From contig NZ_JGYQ01000015.1 in NCBI RefSeq assembly GCF_000741535.1, positions 124,001-188,000 on the forward strand: a DNA stretch of 64,000 nt, written 5' to 3'. This document shows positions 27,051 to 35,824 of the stretch, in pieces. The notes beneath the pieces are model-generated. The model had not been told where the DNA came from, did not search any database, and was given only the letters and a program-made list of their open reading frames with translations. A program made the position numbers and the translations under genes. Within the stretch, counting starts at the first letter, position 1. The number at the start of each line of letters is the position of its first letter. The stretch comes from Bifidobacterium boum. GTDB taxonomy: Bacteria > Actinomycetota > Actinomycetes > Actinomycetales > Bifidobacteriaceae.

Positions 27051-28871
27051 TTACCACAGGCCGAACGGGTCGAACACGCCGCCGCCATCATCGTTGGAAC
27101 CGTTGCCGTTGCCGGAACCGTTATTCCCGTTATTGTTGTTATTGTTGTTATTGTTGCCGGAACCGTTTGAATTGTTGGAGTTCGTGGTGGTTTCGGCCTG
27201 GTCGAGGGTCACGTCCACGTTCATCGTCTTGCCGTCGCGGACGATGGTGAGCGTCACTTTCTCATTCAGCGTTGCAGCGCGGACGTAGCCGAGCAGCGAG
27301 TAGCTGTTGGTCACTGCGTTGCCGTTGAAGGCGACGATGGTGTCACCGGACTTCAGGCCCGCCTTGTCTGCCGCGCTGCCGGAAGTGACTGCGGAGCCTG
27401 TGCCGGAGGAGGTGATTTCGGCACCGCCGCGAGTCACGCCGTCGGCTTCCACATTGGCGCTCTTGACAGTCACGCCGAGCACAACATGCGTTGCTTTGCC
27501 GTCCTTGATGATTTCGTCGGCGATGGTTTTGACCACGTTCGACGGGATGGCGAAACCGATGCCGATCGAGCCGCTGGAATCAGAGCTCGAAGAGCTGGAG
27601 GACGCCGTCGCGATCGAGGAGTTGATGCCGATGACTTCACCGGCCGCGTTGAAGGTCGGGCCGCCGGAGTTGCCGGGGTTGATGGCCGCGTCGATCTGGA
27701 CGGCGTTCGTGACGACCTCGTTGTTGTTGTCGTCGGTCACGGAAACCGGACGGTTGATGGCGGACACGATGCCGGTGGTGGCGGTGTTCTCGTAGCCGAG
27801 CGGGTTGCCGATCGCCATGACACCTTCGCCGACGGCCAGCTTGTCGGAATCGGCGAAGCTTACCGCGGTCAGGTCGCTCGGCGGGTTGTCGAGCTTGATG
27901 ACCGCCAGATCAGTGGTGCTGTCGGTGCCGACAACCTTCGCGGAGTAGATGTCCCCGTTGGCGAGGGTCACCTGGATGTCGGAAGCGCCGGAAATCACGT
28001 GGTTGTTGGTGACGATATAGCCCTTGGTGTCCACGATCGCACCGGAGCCTTTTGCCACTCCGCCGCTAATGCTCGCCTGGATGGACACCACGGATGCCGA
28101 GACTTTCTTCTCGACCGCGGTCCAGTCGGTGCTGGTGGTCTTGCTGTTGGTGCTGCCGGAGCCGGATGTGTTCGAGGACACGCCGCTGAGCGAACTGCTG
28201 GTCGGAACCGTAACCCAGCCGTTGGTGATCGCCGCGTAACCGACGCCAAGACTCAGAGCCGCCGCAACGAGGGCTGCGACAACGGCGACAACCACGTTAT
28301 TCGCAGTTTTGCGGGCCGCTGGGCGTCCGTCGGGGCCTTGGGGCGCAACGCCCTCATTGAATGGTCCTTGCGGGCCGTTTGGGCCTTGGGGCGGGAACAT
28401 CGGCGCTTGTGAGGCGCCAGGCTGTGCCGGGTTCGGCATACCACTGTTGGCTGACGAATCGCTGTACGGCTGCCGGGTGTCGGCGGGCTGTCCGCCGGCG
28501 TTGCCTGCACCATTACCGTAGTATCCGCCGTAATATGCGCCATACGGGTTCTGTTGATGCTGTGAGGGAATCTGTTGGGTCGCTCCGAAAGTCTGGGTGG
28601 GTTGCGTCTGCTGTGTCGGAACCGGACCGTACGCCCCGTATTCCGGTGCCGGCGTGTATGTCGGCTGCTGCTGGGTGGCGTTCGCGTCGTTGCCGGTGTC
28701 TGCCGTCGGCTCGTTCGTCTCGATGGCGGAAGTCGGCTGGCTTGCATTGTTGTCTTCTGCGTATGACGTGTCGCTGGTTGTCTGATCGACCGGCGGCATA
28801 GGCACGGTCTGCCGGGCATCATCCTGCGGCTGTTCGGGCTGGTTGTCCCAACCGGTATTGGTATCAGCCAT
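27051..28871 (-). CDS. Membrane-anchored HtrA/DegP-type serine protease with PDZ domain
   Basis: About 606 residues. A Gln/Pro/Asn-rich cytoplasmic N-terminus of about 185 residues is followed by one membrane helix (VVVAVVAALVAAALSLGVGY). An extracytoplasmic trypsin-like domain follows, with catalytic His in NNHVI (about 289), Asp in TDLAVIKLD (about 320) and Ser in GNSGGPT (about 401). Then come a PDZ domain and an Asn/Gly-rich tail. It degrades or refolds damaged exported proteins. The ATG at 28871 follows AAAGGAG; a GTG two codons upstream overlaps that site. The tail is encoded by an AAC/AAT trinucleotide-like run (about 27108-27175) that could change length by slippage without losing frame. 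Confidence 0.93.
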   Translation of the reverse strand: MADTNTGWDNQPEQPQDDARQTVPMPPVDQTTSDTSYAEDNNASQPTSAIETNEPTADTGNDANATQQQPTYTPAPEYGAYGPVPTQQTQPTQTFGATQQIPSQHQQNPYGAYYGGYYGNGAGNAGGQPADTRQPYSDSSANSGMPNPAQPGASQAPMFPPQGPNGPQGPFNEGVAPQGPDGRPAARKTANNVVVAVVAALVAAALSLGVGYAAITNGWVTVPTSSSLSGVSSNTSGSGSTNSKTTSTDWTAVEKKVSASVVSIQASISGGVAKGSGAIVDTKGYIVTNNHVISGASDIQVTLANGDIYSAKVVGTDSTTDLAVIKLDNPPSDLTAVSFADSDKLAVGEGVMAIGNPLGYENTATTGIVSAINRPVSVTDDNNNEVVTNAVQIDAAINPGNSGGPTFNAAGEVIGINSSIATASSSSSSSDSSGSIGIGFAIPSNVVKTIADEIIKDGKATHVVLGVTVKSANVEADGVTRGGAEITSSGTGSAVTSGSAADKAGLKSGDTIVAFNGNAVTNSYSLLGYVRAATLNEKVTLTIVRDGKTMNVDVTLDQAETTTNSNNSNGSGNNNNNNNNNGNNGSGNGNGSNDDGGGVFDPFGLW

Positions 28872-29102
28872 GTTCACTCCTTTTGCCTAACTTTCGGCCG
28901 CACGTTCCGTTCGGCCTTGCACTATCTATGAGTAAAGACGCCGCTTCTTCATGTTTCCTGAATGTTCCTTGGAAACCGATGCAAAATCCTCGTCGAATAT
29001 GCATAGAATGCAGAAAATCAAGGATTCCAGCGGGTTCGCCGTAACAACACAGGCTATCGGCTCAGCTGAGAGCGATGTCCGGCGCACGCCACACCAACCG
29101 AG
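28872..29102. other. Gap between htrA-like gene and aldolase gene
   Basis: Holds the promoter of the protease gene on the minus strand and the end of the aldolase transcript. No gene or repeat is seen. Confidence 0.5.
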
Positions 29103-30128
29103 CTACAGCAGGCCGATCAGCCGGTCCACCGATTCGGCGGTCGTCGCCCAGCTGGTGCAGATCCGCATCACCGTATGGTCGTCGTCATACCGTTCCATGA
29201 AGCCGAGGCGGACCTCACGTTCCAGCCGTTCGATGGTCGCATGATCGAAACTCACGAAAATCTGGTTGGTCGTGTTCTCGTACACCATCCGGTAGCCCTT
29301 GGCGCGCAAGGCCTCGCGGATGCGGTGGGCCATCTCGTCCGCGTTGCGGGCGATTCGCGTGTACAGTCCGTCGGTGAACAGCGTGTCGAATTGCAGGCCC
29401 ATAAGCCAGCCTTTCGCCATCAATGCGCCATGCTGCTTGATTTGCGCGGTGAAATGCTTGGGCATGTTGCCTTTGGTGAATACCACGGCCTCACCGAACA
29501 GCGCGCCCACTTTCGTGCCGCCGATATAGAACACGTCGGCGATCCGGGCGATATCCGGCAGCGTCACGTCAGTGCCGGACGCCACCAGCCCGTAGCCGAG
29601 GCGGGCGCCGTCGATGAACAGCGGCATGTGGTACTCGTGGCAGACGGCCGCGATGGCTTCAAGCTGCGCTTTCGTGTACAACGTGCCGTATTCGGTGGGG
29701 TGCGAGATATATACCATGCCGGGGAAGACCATATGCTCATGGTTGTCATCAGCGTAGAAGGTTTCGCAATACTCGCGCAGCTCGCCGGCGTCGATCATCC
29801 CGTCGTGTTGCGGGACGGTAAGGACCTTATGCCCGGTCGCCTCGATCGCGCCCGCCTCATGCACGTTCACATGGCCGGACGCCGCGGCGACCACGCCCTC
29901 ATACGGCTGCAGCATCGTGTCGATGACCAGCTGATTGGTCTGTGTGCCGCCGGAGATGAAGCGAACTTGTGCTTGTGGGCATGCGCACGCCTGGCGGATC
30001 TTCTCCTGCGCGGCCTCGCAGTAGTGGTCGGTGCCGTAGCCCGGCAGTTGCTCCATATTCGTCTCGGCGAGCCGCTTCAGGATCGCAGGATGAGCGCCTT
30101 CACTGTAATCGTTCTGGAACACGAGCAT
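29103..30128 (-). CDS. Low-specificity threonine aldolase-like PLP enzyme
   Basis: About 341 residues of the beta-eliminating lyase/threonine aldolase fold: NDYSEGAHPAIL at the start, GTQTNQL, HEAGAIEATGHK, FIDGARLGYGL and the PLP lysine in IGGTKVGALFGEAVV. It would split L-threonine or allo-threonine to glycine and acetaldehyde. The ATG at 30128 follows GAGG by 8 nt and gives the conserved start; a TTG ten codons upstream is the alternative. Transcribed alone. Confidence 0.88.
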   Translation of the reverse strand: MLVFQNDYSEGAHPAILKRLAETNMEQLPGYGTDHYCEAAQEKIRQACACPQAQVRFISGGTQTNQLVIDTMLQPYEGVVAAASGHVNVHEAGAIEATGHKVLTVPQHDGMIDAGELREYCETFYADDNHEHMVFPGMVYISHPTEYGTLYTKAQLEAIAAVCHEYHMPLFIDGARLGYGLVASGTDVTLPDIARIADVFYIGGTKVGALFGEAVVFTKGNMPKHFTAQIKQHGALMAKGWLMGLQFDTLFTDGLYTRIARNADEMAHRIREALRAKGYRMVYENTTNQIFVSFDHATIERLEREVRLGFMERYDDDHTVMRICTSWATTAESVDRLIGLL

Positions 30129-30295
30129 GGGATACGCCTCGAATCGTAGGTAGGACAATGGCTGAATACCAGTGCCATCGTATCATTGGGGGCCCTGCCG
30201 CCGACGGCCAGGTCCGTGGCGGCAATAGATTGAGGAACCAGCGGCCATTCCGATCCCCCTATTCCTATCCTGCCCGATGAATCCCGGCACCCGTC
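30129..30295. other. Gap upstream of the aldolase
   Basis: Carries the aldolase promoter on the minus strand. Nothing else is recognisable. The family E repeat block begins at its right edge. Confidence 0.4.
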
Positions 30296-30669
30296 TTACG
30301 CAAAATCAAAACATCTCATCGAATCGGCATGTACGGAAGAGAAGTTCAGAAAAATCTCTCGAAAACTCTCCACGGAGACGAAATCCAAGATTTTTTGAGA
30401 TTCCCAGCCAGCATCACGAATTCCCGTAATCGTGGGATCATTGAAATTCCAAGCTTCCGCCCGCCACGCCATACCGACGACCAGACGATGGAGTCTCAAC
30501 AACTTCCGGAAACGGGCGTCATCCGCGAGATGTTCAGACTTTCTTCCCAATATCTCACGAAACCAGAAAAAGAACGAAGATTGTTGGATTCCGCGGGTTA
30601 TCGGCATCAGCACTGGTGACGCAGGAGACTACGATGCAATAGTCCCTATCCGCACCCCACCGTCGGTCT
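30296..30669 (-). repeat. Family E palindrome block, copy 1 (inverted)
   Basis: Read on the minus strand this 374-bp block aligns with 33521-33897. It contains several TCTCAA/TTGAGA and GAGAT/ATCTC half-sites, for instance GAGATGTTCAGA at about 30530, CCAATATCTC at about 30548 and GATTTTTTGAGATT at about 30383. The closest match to copy 2 is the TCTCAAAA...TTTTTCTGAA section. No coding function; the apparent ORFs within it are unlike any protein. Confidence 0.7.
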
Positions 30670-30908
30670 GGGAAATTGTGCGTAAATCGGACATCCGCAA
30701 ACAAAGTCCCATGTATCCGCGGAAGTTTATCGCCGATGTACAGATTCGGCACTGTTCTCCCAGTACTGCTTTCTAGGGCGATTTTCAAGAACTGCGGATT
30801 TCCAACGTTCCCGTTGGGAGATCTCTTGCGAGGCCACCGGAATCCGGTAAACTCCCGCACCACGCGCGGGAGAACAGACACGAATCACAAAAATCCGCTA
30901 TTTCTCCC
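30670..30908 (-). repeat. Family D 239-bp composite repeat, copy 1 (inverted)
   Basis: Four 41-bp units bounded by GGGAG/CTCCC-like ends lie at 30670-30710, 30721-30761, 30816-30856 and 30868-30908. The spacers are 10, 54 and 11 bp. On the minus strand, unit order and the 54-bp centre (containing AACGTTGGAAATCCGC) match copies 2 and 3. The total length is identical to the other copies (239 bp). 30909-31043 shows nothing. Confidence 0.88.
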
Positions 30909-31043
30909 ACATCGACCACCAACCGCAAGCCACCGACCTGTCATCCCTCCGACCTCACCGACCCGAGAACCACCTCAGCGTCGGCAGAAAGTCGGAATAT
31001 TGAACAGCTAATTCTGGCTTCGAAAATATACACGCGCAAATTG

Positions 31044-31406
31044 TCATCCAGTCGCCGACCCATCACCACTGCCAACCAACGCACGGGGATAGATAATCCG
31101 CCCGCGTGAATCTGAGACCATGCTGGGCATGTCCAAATATGTGACTTCGATGCCCCCATCATCTTGCGCAAAATGTCCCCCTGGAACTACGGTTGCAACC
31201 ACGGAATAGGCGACGACGATGAACTCGTTGTATGCCGCACCGGAATTCTCAACATCCGCAATGTTATCGGACTCGTATGAAGTGAGGAACTTGCACACAT
31301 ACTCCTCATGCTCGCCATACTTTAGTGTAAGCAGTTCATCACCATGGGCAATACCGTATTCCAATAGAATTCCTACGGTGTTCTTTTCTTCTTTGTGGTA
31401 CCACAT
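31044..31406 (-). CDS. Putative polymorphic-toxin immunity protein
   Basis: 120 residues, acidic (many Asp/Glu), with no signal or membrane segment. It is compact, with a C-terminal YLDMPSMVSDSRGRIIYP stretch that resembles small immunity proteins; the family is not recognised with certainty. The start is strong: the ATG is preceded by GGAGGAAGAATAG and directly abuts the stop of the upstream fragment (31407), which looks like the end of a toxin. Toxin-immunity gene order and tight spacing support the role. Alternative: an unrelated hypothetical protein. It lies between inverted D/E repeat copies and beside tRNA-Leu. Confidence 0.6.
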   Translation of the reverse strand: MWYHKEEKNTVGILLEYGIAHGDELLTLKYGEHEEYVCKFLTSYESDNIADVENSGAAYNEFIVVAYSVVATVVPGGHFAQDDGGIEVTYLDMPSMVSDSRGRIIYPRALVGSGDGSATG

Positions 31407-31520
31407 CTATTCTTCCTCCGGATAAGCTGGCACGATATGCGCGCCCTTGGCGCTGTAGTGAATTGTTCCGCAAGTTGTTTGGCGTGTTTCTCCGGTATCG
31501 GGATTGACCCATAGCCCCAC
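31407..31520 (-). pseudogene. 3' fragment of a probable polymorphic toxin gene
   Basis: An open frame of 37 codons reads GLWVNPDTGETRQTT, then IHYSAKGAHIVPAYPEEE and stop. The NPxTGE and IHYSxxGxHIVP pattern is typical of the extreme C-terminus of secreted polymorphic toxins. A TAA stop precedes it in frame and no ribosome site is present, so the body of the gene is gone. The stop codon abuts the start of the putative immunity gene. Too short to prove homology by eye. Confidence 0.5.
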
Positions 31521-31550
31521 ATCTTGTTATTCAGCCCCGGAAGTCACCGG

Positions 31551-31580
31551 AAAACAAAAAACCGGAGCCGAAGCTCCGGT
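31551..31580 (-). terminator. Rho-independent terminator of tRNA-Leu
   Basis: ACCGGAGC (31561-31568), loop CGAA, GCTCCGGT (31573-31580). On the minus strand the stem is followed by a run of T (31556-31560), a textbook terminator 8 nt after the tRNA. Confidence 0.9.
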
Positions 31581-31587
31581 TTGTTCG

Positions 31588-31670
31588 TGCGAGCGGAGGG
31601 AGTTGAACCCTCACGAGCATTCGCTCACTGCCACCTGAAGACAGCGCGTCTACCATTCCGCCACGCTCGC
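31588..31670 (-). tRNA. tRNA-Leu (anticodon CAG)
   Basis: An 83-nt class II tRNA. The acceptor stem is GCGAGCG/CGCTCGC, the T arm GGGTTCAACTCCC, the anticodon stem CTGTC/GGCAG and the loop TTCAGGT, giving CAG (reads CUG). A long variable arm is present (GAGCGAATGCTC). CCA is not encoded. Confidence 0.95.
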
Positions 31671-31792
31671 AGACAAATAGACAAGATACCATGATTGACT
31701 ATCTGTCGCAAGCCGAAAGCATCGGCGTGTCGCAAAATACCGTACCCGGCGGGCGTCGGCGGGATATCTCCCCCGGTACCGCATCAGCCAGT

Positions 31793-33094
31793 TCACCCGC
31801 GCGACCCGTTCGCGTAGAATCGCGCCAGCGTCTCGTCGCGGAACTCGTCGAAGTACCCGCCGTCAATCGACGCGCGGATATCATCAAGCAACTTCACGAA
31901 GAAATGCTCGTTGTGGATCGTCGCCAACGTGAAGCCGTTGAATTCCCTCGCCCGCAGCAGATGATCGACATACGCCCGCGAATAGTGCGTGCACGTGTAG
32001 CAGTCGCAGCCCTCCTCGAGCGGCGAAAAGTCGAACTTGTTGGCGGCGCGCTTGATGTTGTACCGTCCGTCGCGTGTGAAAATGGCGCCGTTTCGCCCGC
32101 AACGCGCGGGGGCAACGCAGTCGAACGTGTCGCCGCCGTTTTCCACGCATGCGAAGATGTCATCCACCGCCGCGATGCCAAGCACGTGGCGCGGCCGATT
32201 CTCCGGCATTGCGTCGCAGATCCACGCGCACGTGTCGCCGATAATCCGTTTCTCGATCGCGCCTCCGATACCGACGCCGTCGAAGTCCAGCGAGGCGATT
32301 TCCTCGGCCGCGTGCCGCCGCAAATCCTCGTAATTCGCGCCTTGGACCACGCCATATAGCGCCTGGTACGGCTTGCCGAGCCGCTCCCGGGTGAGCCGCT
32401 CATGCTCGGCGACGCACCGCTTCGCCCACCGGAACGTGCGTTCCACCGAGCGTTCCTGATATCCGCGCGTATTCATGAGCGTGGTCAGCTCGTCGAACGC
32501 GAACATAATGTCGGCGCCGATCTTGTGCTGGATCCCCATGCTGATTTCCGCGCTGAACCGGTGTTTCGCGCCGTTGAGCGGCGATTTGAACGTCACGCCG
32601 TCCTCGTCCACGAAAGCGAGACGCTGCTTGCCTTCGGCAATCACATCATCCGACTTCATGCCGGTCACGTCCATGGCGAGCGTCTTCTTGAAGCCCGCGC
32701 CCAGCGACAGCACTTGGAATCCGCCAGAATCCGTGAAGGTCGGGCCATCCCAGTTCATGAACTTCGCCAGCCCGCCGGCAGCGTCAAGCACGTCCTCACC
32801 CGGGCGTTCGAACAGGTGGAACGCGTTCGACAGCAGGCATTGCGCACCAAGCTGCTTCATGGATTCCGGCAGAACGGCTTTCATTGCCCCCTGCGTGGCG
32901 ACCGGCACGAACGCGGGCGTATGGATGTCGCCGTGCGGGGTATGGATGATGCCGGTGCGCCCGTACCGCGCACCGCCTCGCCCTTTACCGTTCGCGGCAT
33001 CCGGCAGACGGGTGATGGTTTCGAACCAGAACGCGCTACGGTCGCCAGGTTTGCCGGGTTCGGCGCCACGGGGGTGTTCAAGCAGACTAGTCAT
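31793..33094 (-). CDS. tgt: tRNA-guanine transglycosylase
   Basis: 433 residues. It exchanges guanine 34 for preQ1 (or queuine) in tRNAs with GUN anticodons. Key residues: Asp in DSGGFQVLSLG; the nucleophile Asp in FDCVAPARCGRNG; and the zinc site CDCYTCTHYSRAYVDHL...H near the C-terminus. The N-terminus carries about 35 extra residues before ARYGRTGIIHTPHGDIHTPAFVPV. The start ATG has only a weak ribosome site. It sits next to tRNA-Leu but shares no operon gene. No queuosine synthesis gene is in the window. Confidence 0.95.
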   Translation of the reverse strand: MTSLLEHPRGAEPGKPGDRSAFWFETITRLPDAANGKGRGGARYGRTGIIHTPHGDIHTPAFVPVATQGAMKAVLPESMKQLGAQCLLSNAFHLFERPGEDVLDAAGGLAKFMNWDGPTFTDSGGFQVLSLGAGFKKTLAMDVTGMKSDDVIAEGKQRLAFVDEDGVTFKSPLNGAKHRFSAEISMGIQHKIGADIMFAFDELTTLMNTRGYQERSVERTFRWAKRCVAEHERLTRERLGKPYQALYGVVQGANYEDLRRHAAEEIASLDFDGVGIGGAIEKRIIGDTCAWICDAMPENRPRHVLGIAAVDDIFACVENGGDTFDCVAPARCGRNGAIFTRDGRYNIKRAANKFDFSPLEEGCDCYTCTHYSRAYVDHLLRAREFNGFTLATIHNEHFFVKLLDDIRASIDGGYFDEFRDETLARFYANGSRG

Positions 33095-33281
33095 AGCCGC
33101 TACTTTAGGCGGAACCTAGGGAAAAGACAGTTGCGTGGCAGAGTTCGCGCACTGTCCATTCGCGTGGATATGTCCAGGTGACACCCCGATGATGTCCGAT
33201 GATGACTAACGTCCCGTCGCATGGCTACGCGGGACTATACGCCCGTGAGGGGCTGTACGCGAGCAAGCCCCCGGATTTCGC
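33095..33281. other. Gap upstream of tgt
   Basis: Contains the tgt promoter on the minus strand. No gene; the family D block follows. Confidence 0.4.
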
Positions 33282-33520
33282 GGGAGTTTATGCGGAATCC
33301 CGCGATTTGCGGATAACCTCCCACGCAGAGCCCGGGAGTTTGGCGCGATTGCGCTGTACGGCCGATAAACTCCCAATCAAAACGTTGGAATTCCGCGATT
33401 CTGAAAAATCAGCCTCGAAGCCTCCAGCGGGAGTTTATTCGCCAAATGCCATATCCACGATACTCTCCCACGAGAATCCGGGAGTTCACCCGCCGGCAGG
33501 CAGTTCCGGCACAAAGTCCC
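33282..33520 (+). repeat. Family D 239-bp composite repeat, copy 2
   Basis: Units at 33282-33322, 33334-33374, 33429-33469 and 33480-33520, each 41 bp, start GGGAGTT and end CTCCC (GTCCC in the last). Spacers are 11, 54 and 10 bp. The centre (33375-33428) contains AACGTTGGAATTCCGC. Dyad centres are about 52, 95 and 51 bp apart, close to 5, 9 and 5 turns of B-DNA. Confidence 0.9.
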
Positions 33521-33897
33521 AAGACCGGTACACCTCGTGCCCATTTCTGCGTCACGAACCACGGCGCGCATCGCAGTCACTGTCATCGGCCAACAGCATC
33601 ATAGTCTCAATTTCTCGCGTTTTCGTCCCCTCCCTCCGAGATGTTGAGACCAGAATCTGAAAAAACCATCTCCACTGGCATTTCCGAAGAGATATTGAGA
33701 CTTGACGACAAGGAGGCCCCCGGGCGGCATACTGCGAAAACGCCGGAAAATCAACGATTCGAAAGCGCGAGACTCTGGCGGATATGGGCGCGACATCTCA
33801 AAATCTCGCAGAATCGAGCCCAGAGAAGAGACATCAAGAGTTTTTTCTGAATATCTCTCGATTTCGACGAATCGACAGAGATATTGAGATTCGCGGC
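33521..33897 (+). repeat. Family E palindrome block, copy 2
   Basis: Palindromic units of about 45 bp with TCTCAA...TTGAGA ends: 33604-33650, 33656-33701, about 33804-33840, and 33846-33889 (AATATCTCT/AGAGATATT arms perfect). The architecture of two units, a centre and two units mirrors family D, with other end sequences. The block follows D directly, as it does in the inverted copy at 30.3-30.7 kb. No gene. Confidence 0.75.
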
Positions 33898-34045
33898 CCC
33901 ACGCGCGCCGGACATCAGACATCACCGGCACCCGTATACGACACATCGCATTCGATGCACACGATAACTCGCCTGCGGTACGACGTCCATCCAGAGCACA
34001 CCGTGCATCTTGCATTCCCAGCAACGATGCCCTGCTTCCAACACA

Positions 34046-34084
34046 ACTGACCGCGCCCGGCATATCAACCGGACGCGGTCAGTT
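34046..34084 (-). terminator. Stem-loop downstream of the DUF3073 gene
   Basis: AACTGACCGCGCCCGG (from 34045) pairs with CCGGACGCGGTCAGTT (to 34084) with one mismatch. It is the probable terminator of the minus-strand gene ending at 34199. 34085-34198 shows nothing else. Confidence 0.6.
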
Positions 34085-34198
34085 CGTGTAGCGCTGAGCT
34101 TATGTATCGCCGCCAGCCTTCTGGCTTGGCTTACGGCACCGGCACAATCACCAGCAACCGCCAGAACCGCCAGTGTCTACCGCCAGCTACCAGCGAAC

Positions 34199-34573
34199 CT
34201 ACTTCGCCGATTCGTCGCTTGGATGCGGCTTCGGCTTCATGGCGCTTGGCAGCGGCATGTGAATCGGCTTGTGCGGCTTGACCGGCGTATGCTGCACCGG
34301 CGGCTCGTCGCTCGCGGCCTTCGCCGCTGCTTCCGCAGCCCACTTCGCGTATTCGTCTAAATCGTCATCAACTGGTGATGACTCGCTCTTTGTGCCCTCG
34401 CCCGACTCATGCGCATACTGCTCTTCAACGTCGGCGAACGGATCGAACGAACCGGTACCCGGCTCCTGGGAATTGAGCTCCTTGGCGAGCTCATCGTAGT
34501 CGGTATCGGTAGTCAGGTACTTGAGCTTACGGGCTATTTTCTGCTGTTTTGCCTTCTGACGTCCGCGGCCCAT
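34199..34573 (-). CDS. DUF3073 family protein
   Basis: 124 residues. The start MGRGRQKAKQQKIARKLKYLT with the following TDYDELAKEL is the hallmark of the actinobacterial DUF3073 family, small basic-then-acidic cytoplasmic proteins of unknown function. The rest is low complexity, Glu/Asp- then Lys/Pro-rich, longer than the usual core. Divergent from trpS with a 135-bp gap. Confidence 0.88.
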   Translation of the reverse strand: MGRGRQKAKQQKIARKLKYLTTDTDYDELAKELNSQEPGTGSFDPFADVEEQYAHESGEGTKSESSPVDDDLDEYAKWAAEAAAKAASDEPPVQHTPVKPHKPIHMPLPSAMKPKPHPSDESAK

Positions 34574-34708
34574 CTGACCCCCTGCAATGCTTATAGTTGT
34601 TGAATCATCATATAAGAGAGTACCACTTATTATGCACGTCGTGGTTGTCTGATGACACTTTTACGATAAAAGCAAGTTTTCCTTGGGTTTTCAAGCAAAG
34701 GATTGGTC

Positions 34709-35797
34709 ATGGCAGAAGAGCAAGTGACTGCTGTAGGCAACGAGATGAGCGCGAGTTTCCTCGCCGCGAAGAAGCGTTCCGATGAGACGCTGGCGGCCCT
34801 CAAAGAGAACCCGGGCAAGTTCACGATGCTCACCGGCGACCGCCCGACCGGACGGCTGCACTTGGGCCATTATTTCGGCTCGATCCGCGAGCGTGTCGCC
34901 ATGCAGAACCTGGGCGTGAACACGAATATCATCATCGCCGATTATCAGGTGATCACCGATCGCGACACCACCGAGCACATCCAGGACAACGTGCTCAACC
35001 TGGTGCTTGACTATGTGGCCGCCGGCATCGACCCGAACAAGACCATGATTTACACGCATTCCGCGGTTCCGGCGGAAAACCAGCTTATGCTGCCGTTCCT
35101 GTCGCTGGTCACCGAGGCTGAGCTGCACCGCAACCCGACCGTGAAGTCCGAAATGGAGGCTTCCGGCCACGCGCTGACCGGTCTGCTGCTCACCTACCCG
35201 GTGCATCAGGCGTGCGACATCCTGTTCTGCAAGGCCAATGTGGTGCCGATCGGCAAGGACAATCTGCCACATGTGGAGATCACGCGCACCATCGCCCGCC
35301 GGTTCAACGAGCGGTATGCGAAGAAGCACCCGGTGTTCCCCGAGCCGAGCGCGATCCTATCCGAAGCCCCGGAAATCCCAGGTCTTGACGGCCGCAAGAT
35401 GAGCAAGTCCTACGGCAATTCGATTATGCTGGGCGCCACCGCTGAGGAAACCGCGAAACTCATCAAGAAGAGCCGTACCGATTCCGAGCGCAAGGTGACG
35501 TATGATCCGGTGAACCGTCCGGAAGTGTCCGCACTGCTGACCACTGCTGGCCTGGTGACGGGCCGCGACCCGAAGGATATCGCCGAGGAGATCGGCGATG
35601 CCGGCGCCGGCGCCCTGAAAGCGTATGTCACCAAGTCGGTCAACGAATTCCTCGCCCCGCATCGTGAGCGCCGAGCCGAACTCGCCAAGGACATGGATTC
35701 GATCCGCGATATTCTGCACGACGGCAACAAGCGCGCCAACGAAATCGCCGAACAGACCCTGGACGAGGTCCGCGAGGCCATGGGCATGAAGTACTAA
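34709..35797 (+). CDS. trpS: Tryptophanyl-tRNA synthetase
   Basis: 362 residues. Class I synthetase that charges tRNA-Trp. HIGH-type motif GRLHLGHYFG (about 50) and KMSKS (about 232, in GRKMSKSYGNS) are present. The sequence resembles the TrpRS subgroup with the TGDRPTGRLHLGHYFGS start. The ATG at 34709 follows AAAGGA by 6 nt. The upstream gap shows no T-box. Confidence 0.97.
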   Translation: MAEEQVTAVGNEMSASFLAAKKRSDETLAALKENPGKFTMLTGDRPTGRLHLGHYFGSIRERVAMQNLGVNTNIIIADYQVITDRDTTEHIQDNVLNLVLDYVAAGIDPNKTMIYTHSAVPAENQLMLPFLSLVTEAELHRNPTVKSEMEASGHALTGLLLTYPVHQACDILFCKANVVPIGKDNLPHVEITRTIARRFNERYAKKHPVFPEPSAILSEAPEIPGLDGRKMSKSYGNSIMLGATAEETAKLIKKSRTDSERKVTYDPVNRPEVSALLTTAGLVTGRDPKDIAEEIGDAGAGALKAYVTKSVNEFLAPHRERRAELAKDMDSIRDILHDGNKRANEIAEQTLDEVREAMGMKY

Positions 35798-35824
35798 GCA
35801 GGTCAGGCAATCCGCGCTGGTTCT

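Noticed and set aside
30296..30613. Minus-strand ORF of 105 codons
   Set aside because: It lies entirely inside the family E repeat block and is not open in the second copy.
30296..33897. Insertion sequence or composite transposon
   Set aside because: The inverted blocks contain no transposase and no target duplication was found; the word 'repeat' is all that can be supported.
34574..34708. T-box or trp leader upstream of trpS
   Set aside because: The gap is 135 bp with no specifier stem, T-box sequence or terminator/antiterminator.
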